Assembly (NCBI RefSeq): GCF_030814835.1
Contig: NZ_JAUSVS010000002.1
Coordinates: 806,001 to 870,000, forward strand
DNA length: 64,000 nt
Direction of reading: 5' to 3'
From: Caulobacter ginsengisoli
GTDB lineage: Bacteria > Pseudomonadota > Alphaproteobacteria > Caulobacterales > Caulobacteraceae
The notes beneath the pieces are model-generated. The model was not told the origin of the DNA and searched no databases. It saw nothing but the letters and a program-made list of their open reading frames with translations. Below are positions 46,548 to 55,365 of the stretch, one piece after another. The stretch's first letter is position 1. Every line of letters starts with the position of its first letter. The translations under genes and the position numbers were made by a program.

Positions 46548-48293
46548 ATGCCTTGGGGCCTGGGATTCGACGACGGCTTTGACGCCGTCGCGTGCGAGAC
46601 GCGCCGCCTGGCCCCCGCCCGGGCCGGCGCCGCCGTGGTCGTGGCCTTCCTGGCGGCCATCAATATGGGCCTGATGGTCGGACTGGTCTGGGGCGGTTTC
46701 GCCCTGGCCTGCGAGCTGTGGACCTGGATCGCCGCCACCCCCCAGGCCCAGGGCCGCGCCACCAACGCCCACCGCTGGCACTTCCTGGTCACCGGCCTGG
46801 CCTTCGGCGCCCTGTGGGTGAGCCTGGCCAGTCTCTACTGGACCGGCTTCAAGCCCGGCTTTCAGTTCGACGCCCTGCTGGTCTGGGCCGGGGTGCTGCT
46901 CAACGGCATCAGCTTCGCCTTCCGCTCCCGCCTGGGCCTGGCCCTTTTCGCCGCCCCGATGGCGCTGGCCATGGTCATCGAGCCACTGCTCGTGCCGCGC
47001 TATCACGGCATTCAGCAACTGACCGTGGTGGTCGGGGCCCTGACCCTGGTCGCCTATGGCTTCATCTGCGCCAACCAGAACCTGCAGGCCGCCAGGGCCC
47101 TGGCCGAAACCCAGGCCTTGCTCAAGGAACAGAAACAGGCGGCCGAGACCGCCAGCCAGGCCAAGTCCGCCTTCCTGGCCATGATGAGCCACGAGCTGCG
47201 CACCCCGATGAACGGGGTGCTGGGCATGGCCCATGCGCTGCAGACCACGCCGCTGGACGCCCGTCAGCAGGACTATGTGCGCACCGTGATCCGCTCGGGC
47301 GATGTGCTGATGGCCATCCTCAACGACATCCTCGACCTCTCCAAGATCGAGGCCGGCCGGCTGGAACTGGAGGCCGCGCCGTTCGACCTGCGCGACCTGG
47401 CGGCCCGGGTCTGCGATCTCTGGACGCCCTCGACCGCCGACAAGGGGCTGACGCTTGAGCTAAAGGTCGATCCGGCCGCCGCCCACTGGGTGGTCGGCGA
47501 CGCCATGCGGGTTCGGCAGATCCTGCTGAACCTGGTCTCCAACGCCGTGAAGTTCACCGACCAGGGCGCCATCACTCTGGCCATCGAGGCCGATCCCGAC
47601 GGGCGTGTGGCGCTGTCGGTCCGCGACACCGGCATCGGCATTCCGCGCGATGTGCAGAAGCGCCTGTTCCAGAGCTTCACCCAGGCCGATGTCTCGACCA
47701 GCCGAATCCACGGCGGCACCGGGCTTGGACTGTCGATCTGCCGGCGCCTGGCCGAACTGATGGGCGGCGACATCGCCCTGACCAGCACGCTTGGCCGCGG
47801 CTCGACCTTCCGGGTCACCCTGCCGCTGGCGCTTGCCCCGGTCCCGGGCGCCGCCGAGGCCCAGGCCGGCCCGGCCGCCGAGCCCGCCCGCGCCATCAAG
47901 GTGCTGGTCGTCGACGACCATCCCACCAACCGCGCCGTCGCCGCCGCCCTGTTGGGCGCGGTCGGGGCGGACGTCGCCAGCGCCGCTGACGGCCTGGAGG
48001 CGCTCGACCTTTTGATGGGCGAACGGTTCGACCTGATCCTGATGGACATCCACATGCCGCGCCTGGACGGGGTGGAGACCCTGCGCCGCATCCGGGCCGG
48101 CGAGGGCCTCGCCGCCGATGCGGTGGTGGTGGCCCTGACCGCCGACGCCATGACCGGCGAGCGCGAGCGGCTGCTGGGCCTGGGCTTCGACGACTACCTC
48201 TCCAAGCCGATCCAGCCGGCGGCGCTGCTGGACGTGGTGGCGCGGCTGAGCGAAGCCACACAGGGTGAGGACGGGGCGCGGCTTTCCGCCTAA
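46548..48293 (+). CDS. Hybrid sensor histidine kinase with receiver (unnamed membrane input domain)
   Basis: The 581-residue protein has about six membrane helices (25-175), a short coiled coil, HisKA with H215 (MMSHELRTPMNG), a HATPase domain (LVSNAVKFTD, GTGLGLSICRRLAELMGGD) and a receiver (about 450-565) with D500 (LILMDIHMPRLDG). There is no PAS domain. The membrane part shares a pattern (LVWGGFALACELWTWIAATP) with the kinase at 61556. Start ATG 46548 follows AAGGAA; a GTG at 46518 is in frame. No response regulator is adjacent, so it probably feeds a phosphorelay. The Gfo/Idh gene follows after 9 bases. Confidence 0.88.
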   Translation: MPWGLGFDDGFDAVACETRRLAPARAGAAVVVAFLAAINMGLMVGLVWGGFALACELWTWIAATPQAQGRATNAHRWHFLVTGLAFGALWVSLASLYWTGFKPGFQFDALLVWAGVLLNGISFAFRSRLGLALFAAPMALAMVIEPLLVPRYHGIQQLTVVVGALTLVAYGFICANQNLQAARALAETQALLKEQKQAAETASQAKSAFLAMMSHELRTPMNGVLGMAHALQTTPLDARQQDYVRTVIRSGDVLMAILNDILDLSKIEAGRLELEAAPFDLRDLAARVCDLWTPSTADKGLTLELKVDPAAAHWVVGDAMRVRQILLNLVSNAVKFTDQGAITLAIEADPDGRVALSVRDTGIGIPRDVQKRLFQSFTQADVSTSRIHGGTGLGLSICRRLAELMGGDIALTSTLGRGSTFRVTLPLALAPVPGAAEAQAGPAAEPARAIKVLVVDDHPTNRAVAAALLGAVGADVASAADGLEALDLLMGERFDLILMDIHMPRLDGVETLRRIRAGEGLAADAVVVALTADAMTGERERLLGLGFDDYLSKPIQPAALLDVVARLSEATQGEDGARLSA

Positions 48294-48302
48294 CTTGCCG
48301 TT

Positions 48303-49466
48303 ATGAGCAAGACCTACCGCATCGCCGTCATCGGCCTTGGCCAGCGCATCGCCCACGTCCTGGCCGCCATGGTCGAGACAGGCTGGAACCTCGAACTGGC
48401 CGGCCATGTCGACCCGGCCCCCATCGGCCAGCCCGTCCTCGAGGCTGCCGGCATCCCGATGGGCCGCCCGTTCGAGAGCCCGCAAGCCCTGCTGGCCGCC
48501 GGGCCGTTCGACCTGGTGATGATCGGCTCGCCCAACCATCTGCATCTGGAGCATCTGGAGGCCGCCTTCGCCGCCGGCTACCCGATCTTCGCCGAGAAAC
48601 CCATCGTCCGCACCGAGGCAGAGACGTTCGAGCTGGCCCGGCGTCTGGCCGGCGCCGATGTCCCGCCGCTCTATATCGGCCTGGTCATGCGCTCCATGCC
48701 CATCGTCCGCGAGACGATCGCCCGCGTGGACAGCGGCGAACTGGGACGGCTGGTGTCGATCGACGCCACCGAGCACCTGCCGCCCGAGCACGGCGGCTAC
48801 CTGGCCCGCAACTGGCGGCGGCTGCAGGGCTATGGCGGCTCCTACCTGCTCGACAAGGTCTGCCACGACTTCGATATCTTCGCCCGGCTGACCGGGGCGC
48901 GACCCGCCAGGGTGGCCAGCTTCGGCGGCAAGCGCATCTTCGATTCCAGCCGGGTGGACGTCCCCCGTCACTACGACAACGGCGAGGCCGCCTACACCCT
49001 GCGCGACGCCGGCTGGTCGGCGGCCAATGACAGCTTCCAGTCCGACATGGACGTCACCGACCACCAGACCGCCATCGTCGAATACGACAACCAGGTGCGG
49101 CTATCGTTCCACTCCAACACCCATGTCGCCCTGCAGGAGCGGCGCTGGTACGTGGCCGGCGCCGACGGGACGCTGATCGCCGACCTGGTGCGCAACCGCC
49201 TGATGGTCCGCCGCGTGCTGGACCGCAGGAAGCCTGAGCGCATCGACTACGCCAGCCGGACGGATGACAACCACAACGGGGCCGACCAGGCGATGGCCGT
49301 GGATCTGCTGGCGGCGCTGCAGGGGAGGGCGGCGTTCCCGGTGACTCCGGCGGATTCCATGGAGGCGGGGCTGACGGTGATGGCCATCGACCGGGCGATG
49401 GAGACCGGGCAGGTAGTCGACTGCGGGCCGATGTGGGCGGCGTATGACGAGGCTGCCAAAAGATAG
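48303..49466 (+). CDS. Gfo/Idh/MocA family NAD(P)-dependent oxidoreductase
   Basis: The 387-residue protein starts with a Rossmann motif (RIAVIGLGQRIAHVLAAMVE) and has the family's EKPI motif (IFAEKPIVRTEAE), with the catalytic Lys next to the sugar site. The C-terminal half includes GGSYLLDKVCHDFDIFARLT, where the DxxxHD-type His acts in substrate binding. Members oxidise sugars, inositols or related polyols; the substrate is not known. It lies 9 bases after the kinase gene and may be co-expressed with it. Confidence 0.88.
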   Translation: MSKTYRIAVIGLGQRIAHVLAAMVETGWNLELAGHVDPAPIGQPVLEAAGIPMGRPFESPQALLAAGPFDLVMIGSPNHLHLEHLEAAFAAGYPIFAEKPIVRTEAETFELARRLAGADVPPLYIGLVMRSMPIVRETIARVDSGELGRLVSIDATEHLPPEHGGYLARNWRRLQGYGGSYLLDKVCHDFDIFARLTGARPARVASFGGKRIFDSSRVDVPRHYDNGEAAYTLRDAGWSAANDSFQSDMDVTDHQTAIVEYDNQVRLSFHSNTHVALQERRWYVAGADGTLIADLVRNRLMVRRVLDRRKPERIDYASRTDDNHNGADQAMAVDLLAALQGRAAFPVTPADSMEAGLTVMAIDRAMETGQVVDCGPMWAAYDEAAKR

Positions 49467-49468
49467 AA

Positions 49469-49623
49469 CCCTTCCTCCTCGATGGAGGAAGGGCAGGGTT
49501 GGTGGTGTGCGCTCGGTGTATGGGCGAAAAGCTCAGGGTGGCGACCACGCCTCCCCGCGTTCTTCCGGAAACGCTGTGCCATCACCACCATCCCCAACCC
49601 TTCCTCCATCGAGGAGGAAGGGA
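49469..49623. repeat. Inverted-repeat element after the Gfo/Idh gene
   Basis: Two 25-base arms, 49469-49493 and 49599-49623, are exact reverse complements. Each arm is also a small hairpin by itself (CCTTCCTCC facing GGAGGAAGG). Partial complementarity continues inward (GGTTGGTGGTG facing CACCACCATCC). It fills the gap between the convergent Gfo/Idh and C69 genes. Confidence 0.8.
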
Positions 49624-49625
49624 GC

Positions 49626-50912
49626 TCAGGAAAATTCAGCGACTGCGTTCAATCGTCCCCAACTGCGGCTGAACGAACCGGCGGGCTTGGCTTTTGGCAT
49701 GGCCGTCAACCACCGCGCCTCGGCAGCATCGGCTTCGCGCCAGCAGACTACCATCGCAGCCTTCAGGTCCTCCGCCCCAGCCATCCGCGTCACGAACGAC
49801 GCCTCCAGGGCATCCCGTTCCGCCGCGATCGCCGCCAGCGCCGACGGAAAATCGCCCAGCGCCGCGCGATGCAGCCGCTCGTGTCGCCACCAGCGGCTGT
49901 CGTCAGTCTTGTCGGTCGGGAACAAGCCCTGATCCGGCAGGCCGGTCTCGAACATCACCGGCTTGAAGACACTCAGGCATGGCGCCGATGAGCCCGTCAC
50001 CCAATGGATCGTCCGCCCCGGCGTCAGGTCGCTGACCAGCGAGCCGACGCTCTGGCTGCGCCTCGGACCTTCGGCGGCATGCATGCAGATCGTGCGGCCC
50101 ACCGTGTCCGCCGGATGCCAGTCAGTCCCGACCTCGCCGTGGTCGCGCAGGATGGCCATCATGGCCAGCGGGTCCATCCGACCGCGCCGGGCCTCGAGCA
50201 GCGCCTGGCCTCGCGCGCAGCGGCCACGGCCGTGGCTGATGGAATCTCGGGCGACGTCCAGCAGACGGTCGGCGATCCGCAGGCGGCCGTTTTCCAGCCA
50301 GCCGCGCGTGCGGGCTTCCTCGATCAGGGCCGGGCTGATCTGGTCGTAGTCATCCTGGATCGACAAGGCGTTCGACAGCGACCGCAGCGGCGGAGCGGTC
50401 TGGATCGCCCACCACCTGCCCACCGTCTCCAGCACCAGCGCCTCGCTCCGGTCGGCGATGATGAAGCTGTTGTGGTAGTAGAACCGGCCCAGGTGGCCAC
50501 AGTCGCCGCCCTGGCCGTGGGTCTCCAGCAACCCGACGATGACCTCGGCCGCCTCCCGCGCCGTCGCCCCGCGCTCCAGCCCCAGCCGCACCAGGTCCAT
50601 GCCGATCAGCGCCCGCCGCCGGCTGGGCGGGACGATGGCGTGGACCGCCTCATTGCCGATGACGACGCCATGCTCGTTGGCCCCCATCTCCGCGCCCCAC
50701 ATCCAGAAGGGCCGGCTGATCAGGACCGAGTGGGTGCGCCGGGCCTGGGGGATGGCGATGTAGGTCGCCCGCAGCACCGCCCCGGCCGGATGCTCGGCGG
50801 CCGGATGCAGTTCCAGCCCCTGGGCCTCGTTGCGCTCGCGGTCGCTGTTCTTGCCGAACACCACTGCCCCGGTCGCCGTGGCCGGGGGCAGGGCGACCAG
50901 GGTGTCGCACAT
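49626..50912 (-). CDS. C69-family dipeptidase/secernin-like protein
   Basis: The 428-residue protein begins MCDTLVALPPATATGAVVFG followed by KNSDRERNEAQ, the hallmark of N-terminal nucleophile hydrolases of family C69 (secernin type). Cys2 would be the nucleophile after Met removal. Further conserved blocks are MGANEHGVVIGNEAV, GMDLVRLGLERGATAREAAE and GGDCGHLGRFYYHNSFIIAD. It is probably a cytoplasmic amide or dipeptide hydrolase. It starts 4 bases after the P450 stop, on the same strand, so the two form an operon; a functional link is not known. Confidence 0.88.
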   Translation of the reverse strand: MCDTLVALPPATATGAVVFGKNSDRERNEAQGLELHPAAEHPAGAVLRATYIAIPQARRTHSVLISRPFWMWGAEMGANEHGVVIGNEAVHAIVPPSRRRALIGMDLVRLGLERGATAREAAEVIVGLLETHGQGGDCGHLGRFYYHNSFIIADRSEALVLETVGRWWAIQTAPPLRSLSNALSIQDDYDQISPALIEEARTRGWLENGRLRIADRLLDVARDSISHGRGRCARGQALLEARRGRMDPLAMMAILRDHGEVGTDWHPADTVGRTICMHAAEGPRRSQSVGSLVSDLTPGRTIHWVTGSSAPCLSVFKPVMFETGLPDQGLFPTDKTDDSRWWRHERLHRAALGDFPSALAAIAAERDALEASFVTRMAGAEDLKAAMVVCWREADAAEARWLTAMPKAKPAGSFSRSWGRLNAVAEFS

Positions 50913-50916
50913 ATCG

Positions 50917-52167
50917 CTAGAGACGCTTGGGGATGACCGTGGGCAGGGACTCGTAGCCCTTCACGAAGCTGGAGAGCACCCGCCTGGGCGCGCCGGTCAC
51001 CTGGATTTCGGGGAACCTCGCCAGGATCTCTTCCCAGATGATCTTCAGCTGCAACTCGGCCAGGCGGTTGCCCACGCATCGGTGGATGCCGAAGCCGAAC
51101 GACAGGTGCTGGCGCACCCGCGGCCGCTCGATCCAGTAGTCGTTGGGGCGGTCGATGACCTCTTCGTCGCGGTTGCCCGAGACGTACCACATCACGACCT
51201 TGTCGCCCTTCCTGATCAGCTTATCGCCCAGCGCGATGTCGCGGGTGGCGTTGCGGCGCATGTGGGCCAGCGGGGTCTGCCAGCGGATGGTCTCGGAGAC
51301 CATAGACGGGATCAGGCCGTGGTCGGCCTTCAGCTTGTCGTACTGGTCGCGGTTTTCGTTCAGGGCCAGGATCGAGCCGGTGATGGTGTTGCGGGTGGTG
51401 TCGTTGCCGCCGACGATCAGCAGGATCAGGTTCCCCAGATACTCCATGCGGTCCATGTTCCGCGTCGACTCGCCATGGGCCAGCATCGAGATCAGGTCGT
51501 TGCGCGGCGGCTCGTTCACCCGCTGGTTCCACAGGCCCATGAAGTATTCGGCGCATTCCAGCAGCTCGGCTCGGCGCGCCTCCTCGCTCTCGACCAGGCC
51601 GCTCTCGGGGTTGGCGGTGGCGACGTCCGACCAGCGGGTCAGCTTGCGCCGCTCCTCCCAGGGGAAGTCGAACAGGGTGGCCAGGGTCATGGTGGTCAGC
51701 TCGACCGAGACCTTGTCGACCCAGTCGAACTCCTCGCCGATCGGCAGATTGTCGAGGATGGCGCCGGCCCGCTCGCGGATCACCGGCTCCATGGCCTGCA
51801 GGTTGAACGGGGCCACGATGGGGCTGACCGTCTTGCGCTGCACGTCGTGCTTGGGCGGGTCCATGGCGATGAACATCGGCAGCCTAAAGTCGTCCTTCGG
51901 GTCGGCGATGGTGATCGAGGGCTGCGAGGAGAAGGCCTCGTGGTTGGTGTCCACGGCCATGATGTCGTTGTACTTCGTCACCGACCAGTAGGGGCCGAAC
52001 TGGTGCTCGGTCTGCAGGTGGACGGGGTTTTCCTTCCGCAGCCGCTCGAAGTAGGGCCACATGGTGTTGTCGCGGAAGAGGTACGGATCGGCCGGATTGA
52101 TCTGGTCCAGCGGCATCGACCAGGCCTTCTCCCGGGCTTCGTCCAGATGCACGGCGCCGTCGCTCAT
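50917..52167 (-). CDS. Cytochrome P450, CYP153 (alkane hydroxylase)-like
   Basis: The 416-residue soluble P450 has the I-helix GGNDTTRNTI, the ExxR in SETIRWQTP, and the haem-binding FGFGIHRCVG with C364. Its N-terminal half (WSMPLDQINPADPYLFRDNT, FGPYWSVTKYNDIMAVDTNH, MFIAMDPPKHDVQRKTVSPI) matches what I know of CYP153 enzymes, which hydroxylate medium-chain alkanes at the terminal carbon. CYP153 enzymes need a ferredoxin and ferredoxin reductase, and neither is encoded in the window. It is first in an operon with the C69 gene. Confidence 0.87.
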   Translation of the reverse strand: MSDGAVHLDEAREKAWSMPLDQINPADPYLFRDNTMWPYFERLRKENPVHLQTEHQFGPYWSVTKYNDIMAVDTNHEAFSSQPSITIADPKDDFRLPMFIAMDPPKHDVQRKTVSPIVAPFNLQAMEPVIRERAGAILDNLPIGEEFDWVDKVSVELTTMTLATLFDFPWEERRKLTRWSDVATANPESGLVESEEARRAELLECAEYFMGLWNQRVNEPPRNDLISMLAHGESTRNMDRMEYLGNLILLIVGGNDTTRNTITGSILALNENRDQYDKLKADHGLIPSMVSETIRWQTPLAHMRRNATRDIALGDKLIRKGDKVVMWYVSGNRDEEVIDRPNDYWIERPRVRQHLSFGFGIHRCVGNRLAELQLKIIWEEILARFPEIQVTGAPRRVLSSFVKGYESLPTVIPKRL

Positions 52168-52307
52168 GATCGTCTCTCCATCCCATAGGGGCGCCGGCTG
52201 GCCGCCAGTCTCGATTAGCTACCAGCATCCTCCAAAATGACGGTGGCGTCACGCAAGAATGGGGGGCTGCGCGGACGATTTCGTCCGAGCGGACGGGCTC
52301 GAAGAAA

Positions 52308-52436
52308 TCACCACGAACAACACGAACAACACGAACGCGACCGCGCCGTCCTGAGCTTCGGCCCGAAGGGTCTTTTGAGGGGGCTCGGCCTTCGGCCATC
52401 AGGCCGCGTTCGTGTTGTTCGTGTTGTTCGTGGTGA
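52308..52436. repeat. Perfect 32-bp inverted repeat built of short direct repeats
   Basis: The arms at 52308-52339 and 52405-52436 are exact reverse complements over 32 bases. Each arm is made of three repeats of about 9 bases (CACGAACAA type). The element sits in the 339-base gap (52168-52506) between the divergent P450 and amidohydrolase genes, where no gene is visible. Promoters for both must share this region. Confidence 0.82.
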
Positions 52437-52506
52437 AACCTTCCTTTGACGCCCCCAGCCTCTCGGGTGAAACTCTCCCCAACAAACAAGAAGACGAGGA
52501 AACGCC

Positions 52507-53697
52507 ATGGCCTATGCGACCGGTCGCCTGGTGCACGACGCCGACAGCCATCTGATGGAGCTGCCGGACTGTCTCGATCCATTCTTCGATAAGCGGCTGC
52601 TCAAGCGGTTCCACGACCTGCCCTACTATCAGAAGAAGCTCGGCCAGGCCGGCTGGGCCGACAAGGCCCGTCAGCGCCAGAGCGACGCGGAATTCCGGGC
52701 CGGCGACGCCGACAACATCCTGCTGCGCAAGAATTACGAGGCCCTGGGCGCCTTCACGCCCGCCGACCGGCCCAAGGCGCTGGACCTGCTGGGCTTCGCC
52801 AGCCAGCTGGTGTTCACGACCTTCTGCCTGAGCAATTTCGGCCTCGACCAGGGCGATGACCTGGAGCTGGCCTACGCCGCCGCCGAGGCCCACAACCGGA
52901 TGATGGTCGACTTCTGCGCCGTCGACCGCCGCTTCCTGGCCACCGCCTACATCCCGCTGGAAGACTGCGCCCGGGCCATCGAGACGGCCCGAAGGGCCAT
53001 CGCCATGGGGGCCAAGGGGCTGATGATCCCCTCGCGCCATCCCCAGCATCACTCGCCCAGCCATATCGGCTTCGATCCGCTCTGGGCGATGGCCCAGGAG
53101 GCGGGGCTGCCGATCCTGTTCCACGTCGGCGGCGAGGAGAAGCTGCACGCCCCCTATTTCGAGAACGGCCTGCCGCGGGTGAAGGACTTCCACGGTGGCG
53201 AGGAGAACTTCACCTCGGTCAGCTTCATGGCCATCCCGGGCAGCGTGCAGCAGACCCTGGCGGCGCTGATCTTCGACGGCGTGCTGGACCGTTTCCCGCG
53301 CCTCAAGTTCGGGGCCATCGAACTGGGCGCCTCATGGCTGCCCAGCTGGATGCGGTTCATGGACAGCGGCGCGGCGGCCTTCATCCGCAACGAGGAGCGG
53401 CTGCAGAAGCTGTCGGCCAAGCCCAGCGAGATCGTCCGCCGCCAGGTCCGCGTCACCCCCTACCCGCACGAGGACACGGGCTGGATCATCGCCAACAGTG
53501 GCCCCGAATGCTGCCTGTTCTCCAGCGACTTCCCCCACGTGGAGGGCGGCCGCAATCCGTTGAAGCGCTTCGACGACAGCCTGGCCGGAGCCCCGCCGGC
53601 CTCGGTGGCCGCCTTCTATGCCGACAACTTTGTCGACCTGATGGGCGAGGGGTTGGCTGAGGACCTGCGACGGCCGGCGATGGAGGCGGCGGCCTGA
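52507..53697 (+). CDS. Amidohydrolase family 2 (TIM-barrel metal-dependent hydrolase)
   Basis: The 396-residue protein has the amidohydrolase_2 pattern: HDADSHLMELPD near the start, where the usual DxHxH-like site reads DADSH, the barrel His in PILFHVGGEEK, and the late Asp in CLFSSDFPHVEGGRN. The family includes decarboxylases and hydrolases of aromatic or lactone substrates. No signal peptide is seen. A good AAGACGAGGAAACG region precedes ATG 52507. It diverges from the CYP153-like gene, so a shared catabolic role is possible but unproven. Confidence 0.87.
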   Translation: MAYATGRLVHDADSHLMELPDCLDPFFDKRLLKRFHDLPYYQKKLGQAGWADKARQRQSDAEFRAGDADNILLRKNYEALGAFTPADRPKALDLLGFASQLVFTTFCLSNFGLDQGDDLELAYAAAEAHNRMMVDFCAVDRRFLATAYIPLEDCARAIETARRAIAMGAKGLMIPSRHPQHHSPSHIGFDPLWAMAQEAGLPILFHVGGEEKLHAPYFENGLPRVKDFHGGEENFTSVSFMAIPGSVQQTLAALIFDGVLDRFPRLKFGAIELGASWLPSWMRFMDSGAAAFIRNEERLQKLSAKPSEIVRRQVRVTPYPHEDTGWIIANSGPECCLFSSDFPHVEGGRNPLKRFDDSLAGAPPASVAAFYADNFVDLMGEGLAEDLRRPAMEAAA

Positions 53698-53768
53698 GCA
53701 GGCTTGCCCTCGGGGGCCGAAGCGGGTTCGACTGTCCCTAGATGCGGGAACGCCGGGGGAATGGGCCT

Positions 53769-54518
53769 ATGAGCGCGGCGTCTGAACCGCTGTCGACCCA
53801 GAACATCGGCGAGGCGCTGCGGCAGACCGCGCCGCTGCTGCCGCGGCTGATCCTGGCGGGCCTGCTGCTGGTCGTCGCCCCAGAATGGCCGTTGGACACA
53901 GCGTCTGGCTACCTCGTCCAGGCCGGCATGCCCGTCTGGCTGTCCGGTATCGCGAATGTGCTGGCAAAGGGCGGCTTGCAGGGCCTCTATGTCGGTGTCG
54001 TCGCCATCCTGCTGGCGCCCCGCCTGGGGCTGGTTGCCGCCGTCAAGCCGGTCGACCGCCACGCCGGCTGGATCGGCTGGATCGCCGTCGTTCTGGTCGC
54101 CGGTGTGCTGAAGACGCTGATCATCTCCATGGGCCTCATCCTGCTGGTGATCCCCGGAGTCATCGCCAATTGCATGCTGTTCATCGTCCTACCGGTCGCC
54201 GCCCTGGAGCGTCGCGACCCCGGTGAGGCCATCACCCGCAGCCGCGAGCTCACCCGCGATTATCGGTTCGGTATTTTCGGCGTTCTGCTGGTTCTCGGCA
54301 TCGCCGTCACCGTGTTCGGCTTCGCCGGCATGGTCGGCTTCGGCGGCATGAGCGGCTTTCAGGAGGCCCGGCTGCAGCCCGGCTACAGCTATGGCTATGA
54401 GCCCCTCATCAACCTCGTCTACGCCACCCTGCTGGCTGTGCTGCAGACCAGCTTCTATGTCCGCCGGGCGCTACGCACCTCCGCGGGCGCTCAGTCGGTG
54501 GCGGCGGTCTTCGACTAG
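53769..54518 (+). CDS. Multi-pass membrane protein (YciC-like)
   Basis: The 249-residue protein has about six hydrophobic segments. The middle (IISMGLILLVIPGVIANCML, then LPVAALERRDPGEAITRSRE, LTRDYRFGIFGVLL) matches the pattern of YciC/glycerophosphodiester-phosphodiesterase membrane-domain proteins, in which a helix after a Pro-Gly turn is followed by a charged EAxxRSxxLTRG-like loop. Function is unknown. ATG 53769 is preferred over 53742 because of GGGGGA upstream. The GNAT gene follows after 2 bases. Confidence 0.75.
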   Translation: MSAASEPLSTQNIGEALRQTAPLLPRLILAGLLLVVAPEWPLDTASGYLVQAGMPVWLSGIANVLAKGGLQGLYVGVVAILLAPRLGLVAAVKPVDRHAGWIGWIAVVLVAGVLKTLIISMGLILLVIPGVIANCMLFIVLPVAALERRDPGEAITRSRELTRDYRFGIFGVLLVLGIAVTVFGFAGMVGFGGMSGFQEARLQPGYSYGYEPLINLVYATLLAVLQTSFYVRRALRTSAGAQSVAAVFD

Positions 54519-54520
54519 AG

Positions 54521-55141
54521 ATGACCGTCCGGTTGCGCCCCTACCACGCGGAAGACCTGGGCGCCCTCTACGCCATCTCCCTGGCCACCGGGGACAGCGG
54601 CCAGGATGCCGGGAGCCTGCATGCGGACCGCCGGATGATCGGCCACATCTATTCGGCCCCCTATGCGATCCTCAGCCCGGAAACGGCCCTGGTGGCCGAG
54701 GACGAGCAGGGCGTCGGCGGCTATATCGTCGGGGTGGCGGACACCCGCGCCTTCGAGGCCCGGCTGGAACAGGACTGGTGGCCTGACCTGCGCCGCCGCT
54801 ATGCCGATCCGCAAGGGTCGCCGCCGGAAAGCTGGACGGCGGACCAGCGGCGGGCCTGGCTGATCCACCATCCCTTCGCCACGCCCGACTATGTGGTCGG
54901 CGCCTTCCCGGGTCACCTGCACATGAACCTGTTGCCGCGCCTGCAGGGCCGGGGGGTGGGGACCGCGCTGCTGAACCGCTGGCTCGCCGAGATCGACCCA
55001 TCAGGCGGCCTGCATGTCGGGGTCAGCCGGGACAATCTGGCAGGACTAGCCTTCTGGCGGGCCAGAGGGTTCGAACCCATCGCCAGGCCCGCCGGCGCGC
55101 GGGCCGGCGGGGCCCACTGGCTGGGGCTGGCGCGGGACTGA
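54521..55141 (+). CDS. GNAT-family N-acetyltransferase
   Basis: The 206-residue protein has the acetyl-CoA fold: RLRPYHAEDLGALYAISLAT at the start, a beta bulge region AEDEQGVGGYIVGVADTRAF, the pyrophosphate-binding LLPRLQGRGVGTALLNRWLA (Q/RxxGxG/A) and the C-terminal GVSRDNLAGLAFWRARGFEP. It resembles acetyltransferases related to human NAA/OGA-type GNAT domains in length and in the long central loop (about 85-125). The substrate is unknown. It begins 2 bases after the membrane protein gene and is co-transcribed. Confidence 0.88.
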   Translation: MTVRLRPYHAEDLGALYAISLATGDSGQDAGSLHADRRMIGHIYSAPYAILSPETALVAEDEQGVGGYIVGVADTRAFEARLEQDWWPDLRRRYADPQGSPPESWTADQRRAWLIHHPFATPDYVVGAFPGHLHMNLLPRLQGRGVGTALLNRWLAEIDPSGGLHVGVSRDNLAGLAFWRARGFEPIARPAGARAGGAHWLGLARD

Positions 55142-55365
55142 CCCGGCCGGCCTGCGGCGCTCGCGGGGCGGGGGCGGAGCGCCGGGTACGCTGACCCAGC
55201 GCAGCCAGGCCGCCAGCTTCCGTTCGAACTCGGCCGCCTCGCGCGAGGCCCCATCGCAAGTACCGCCACTTTGCATGCCGGCAGGCTGGCGGATTTCGGA
55301 CCCGGCGTGCGTGATCGCGGTCACGGGCCGTTGCCCGCCGCCCGCCGGCGACGCAGTCTTCGCCC

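Noticed and set aside
55046-55324. A minus-strand frame in the gap after the GNAT gene (includes AAEFERKLAAWLRWVSVPG)
   Set aside because: One helix-like stretch is plausible, but most of the frame is Pro/Arg-rich and antisense to the GNAT 3' end; there is no good start site.
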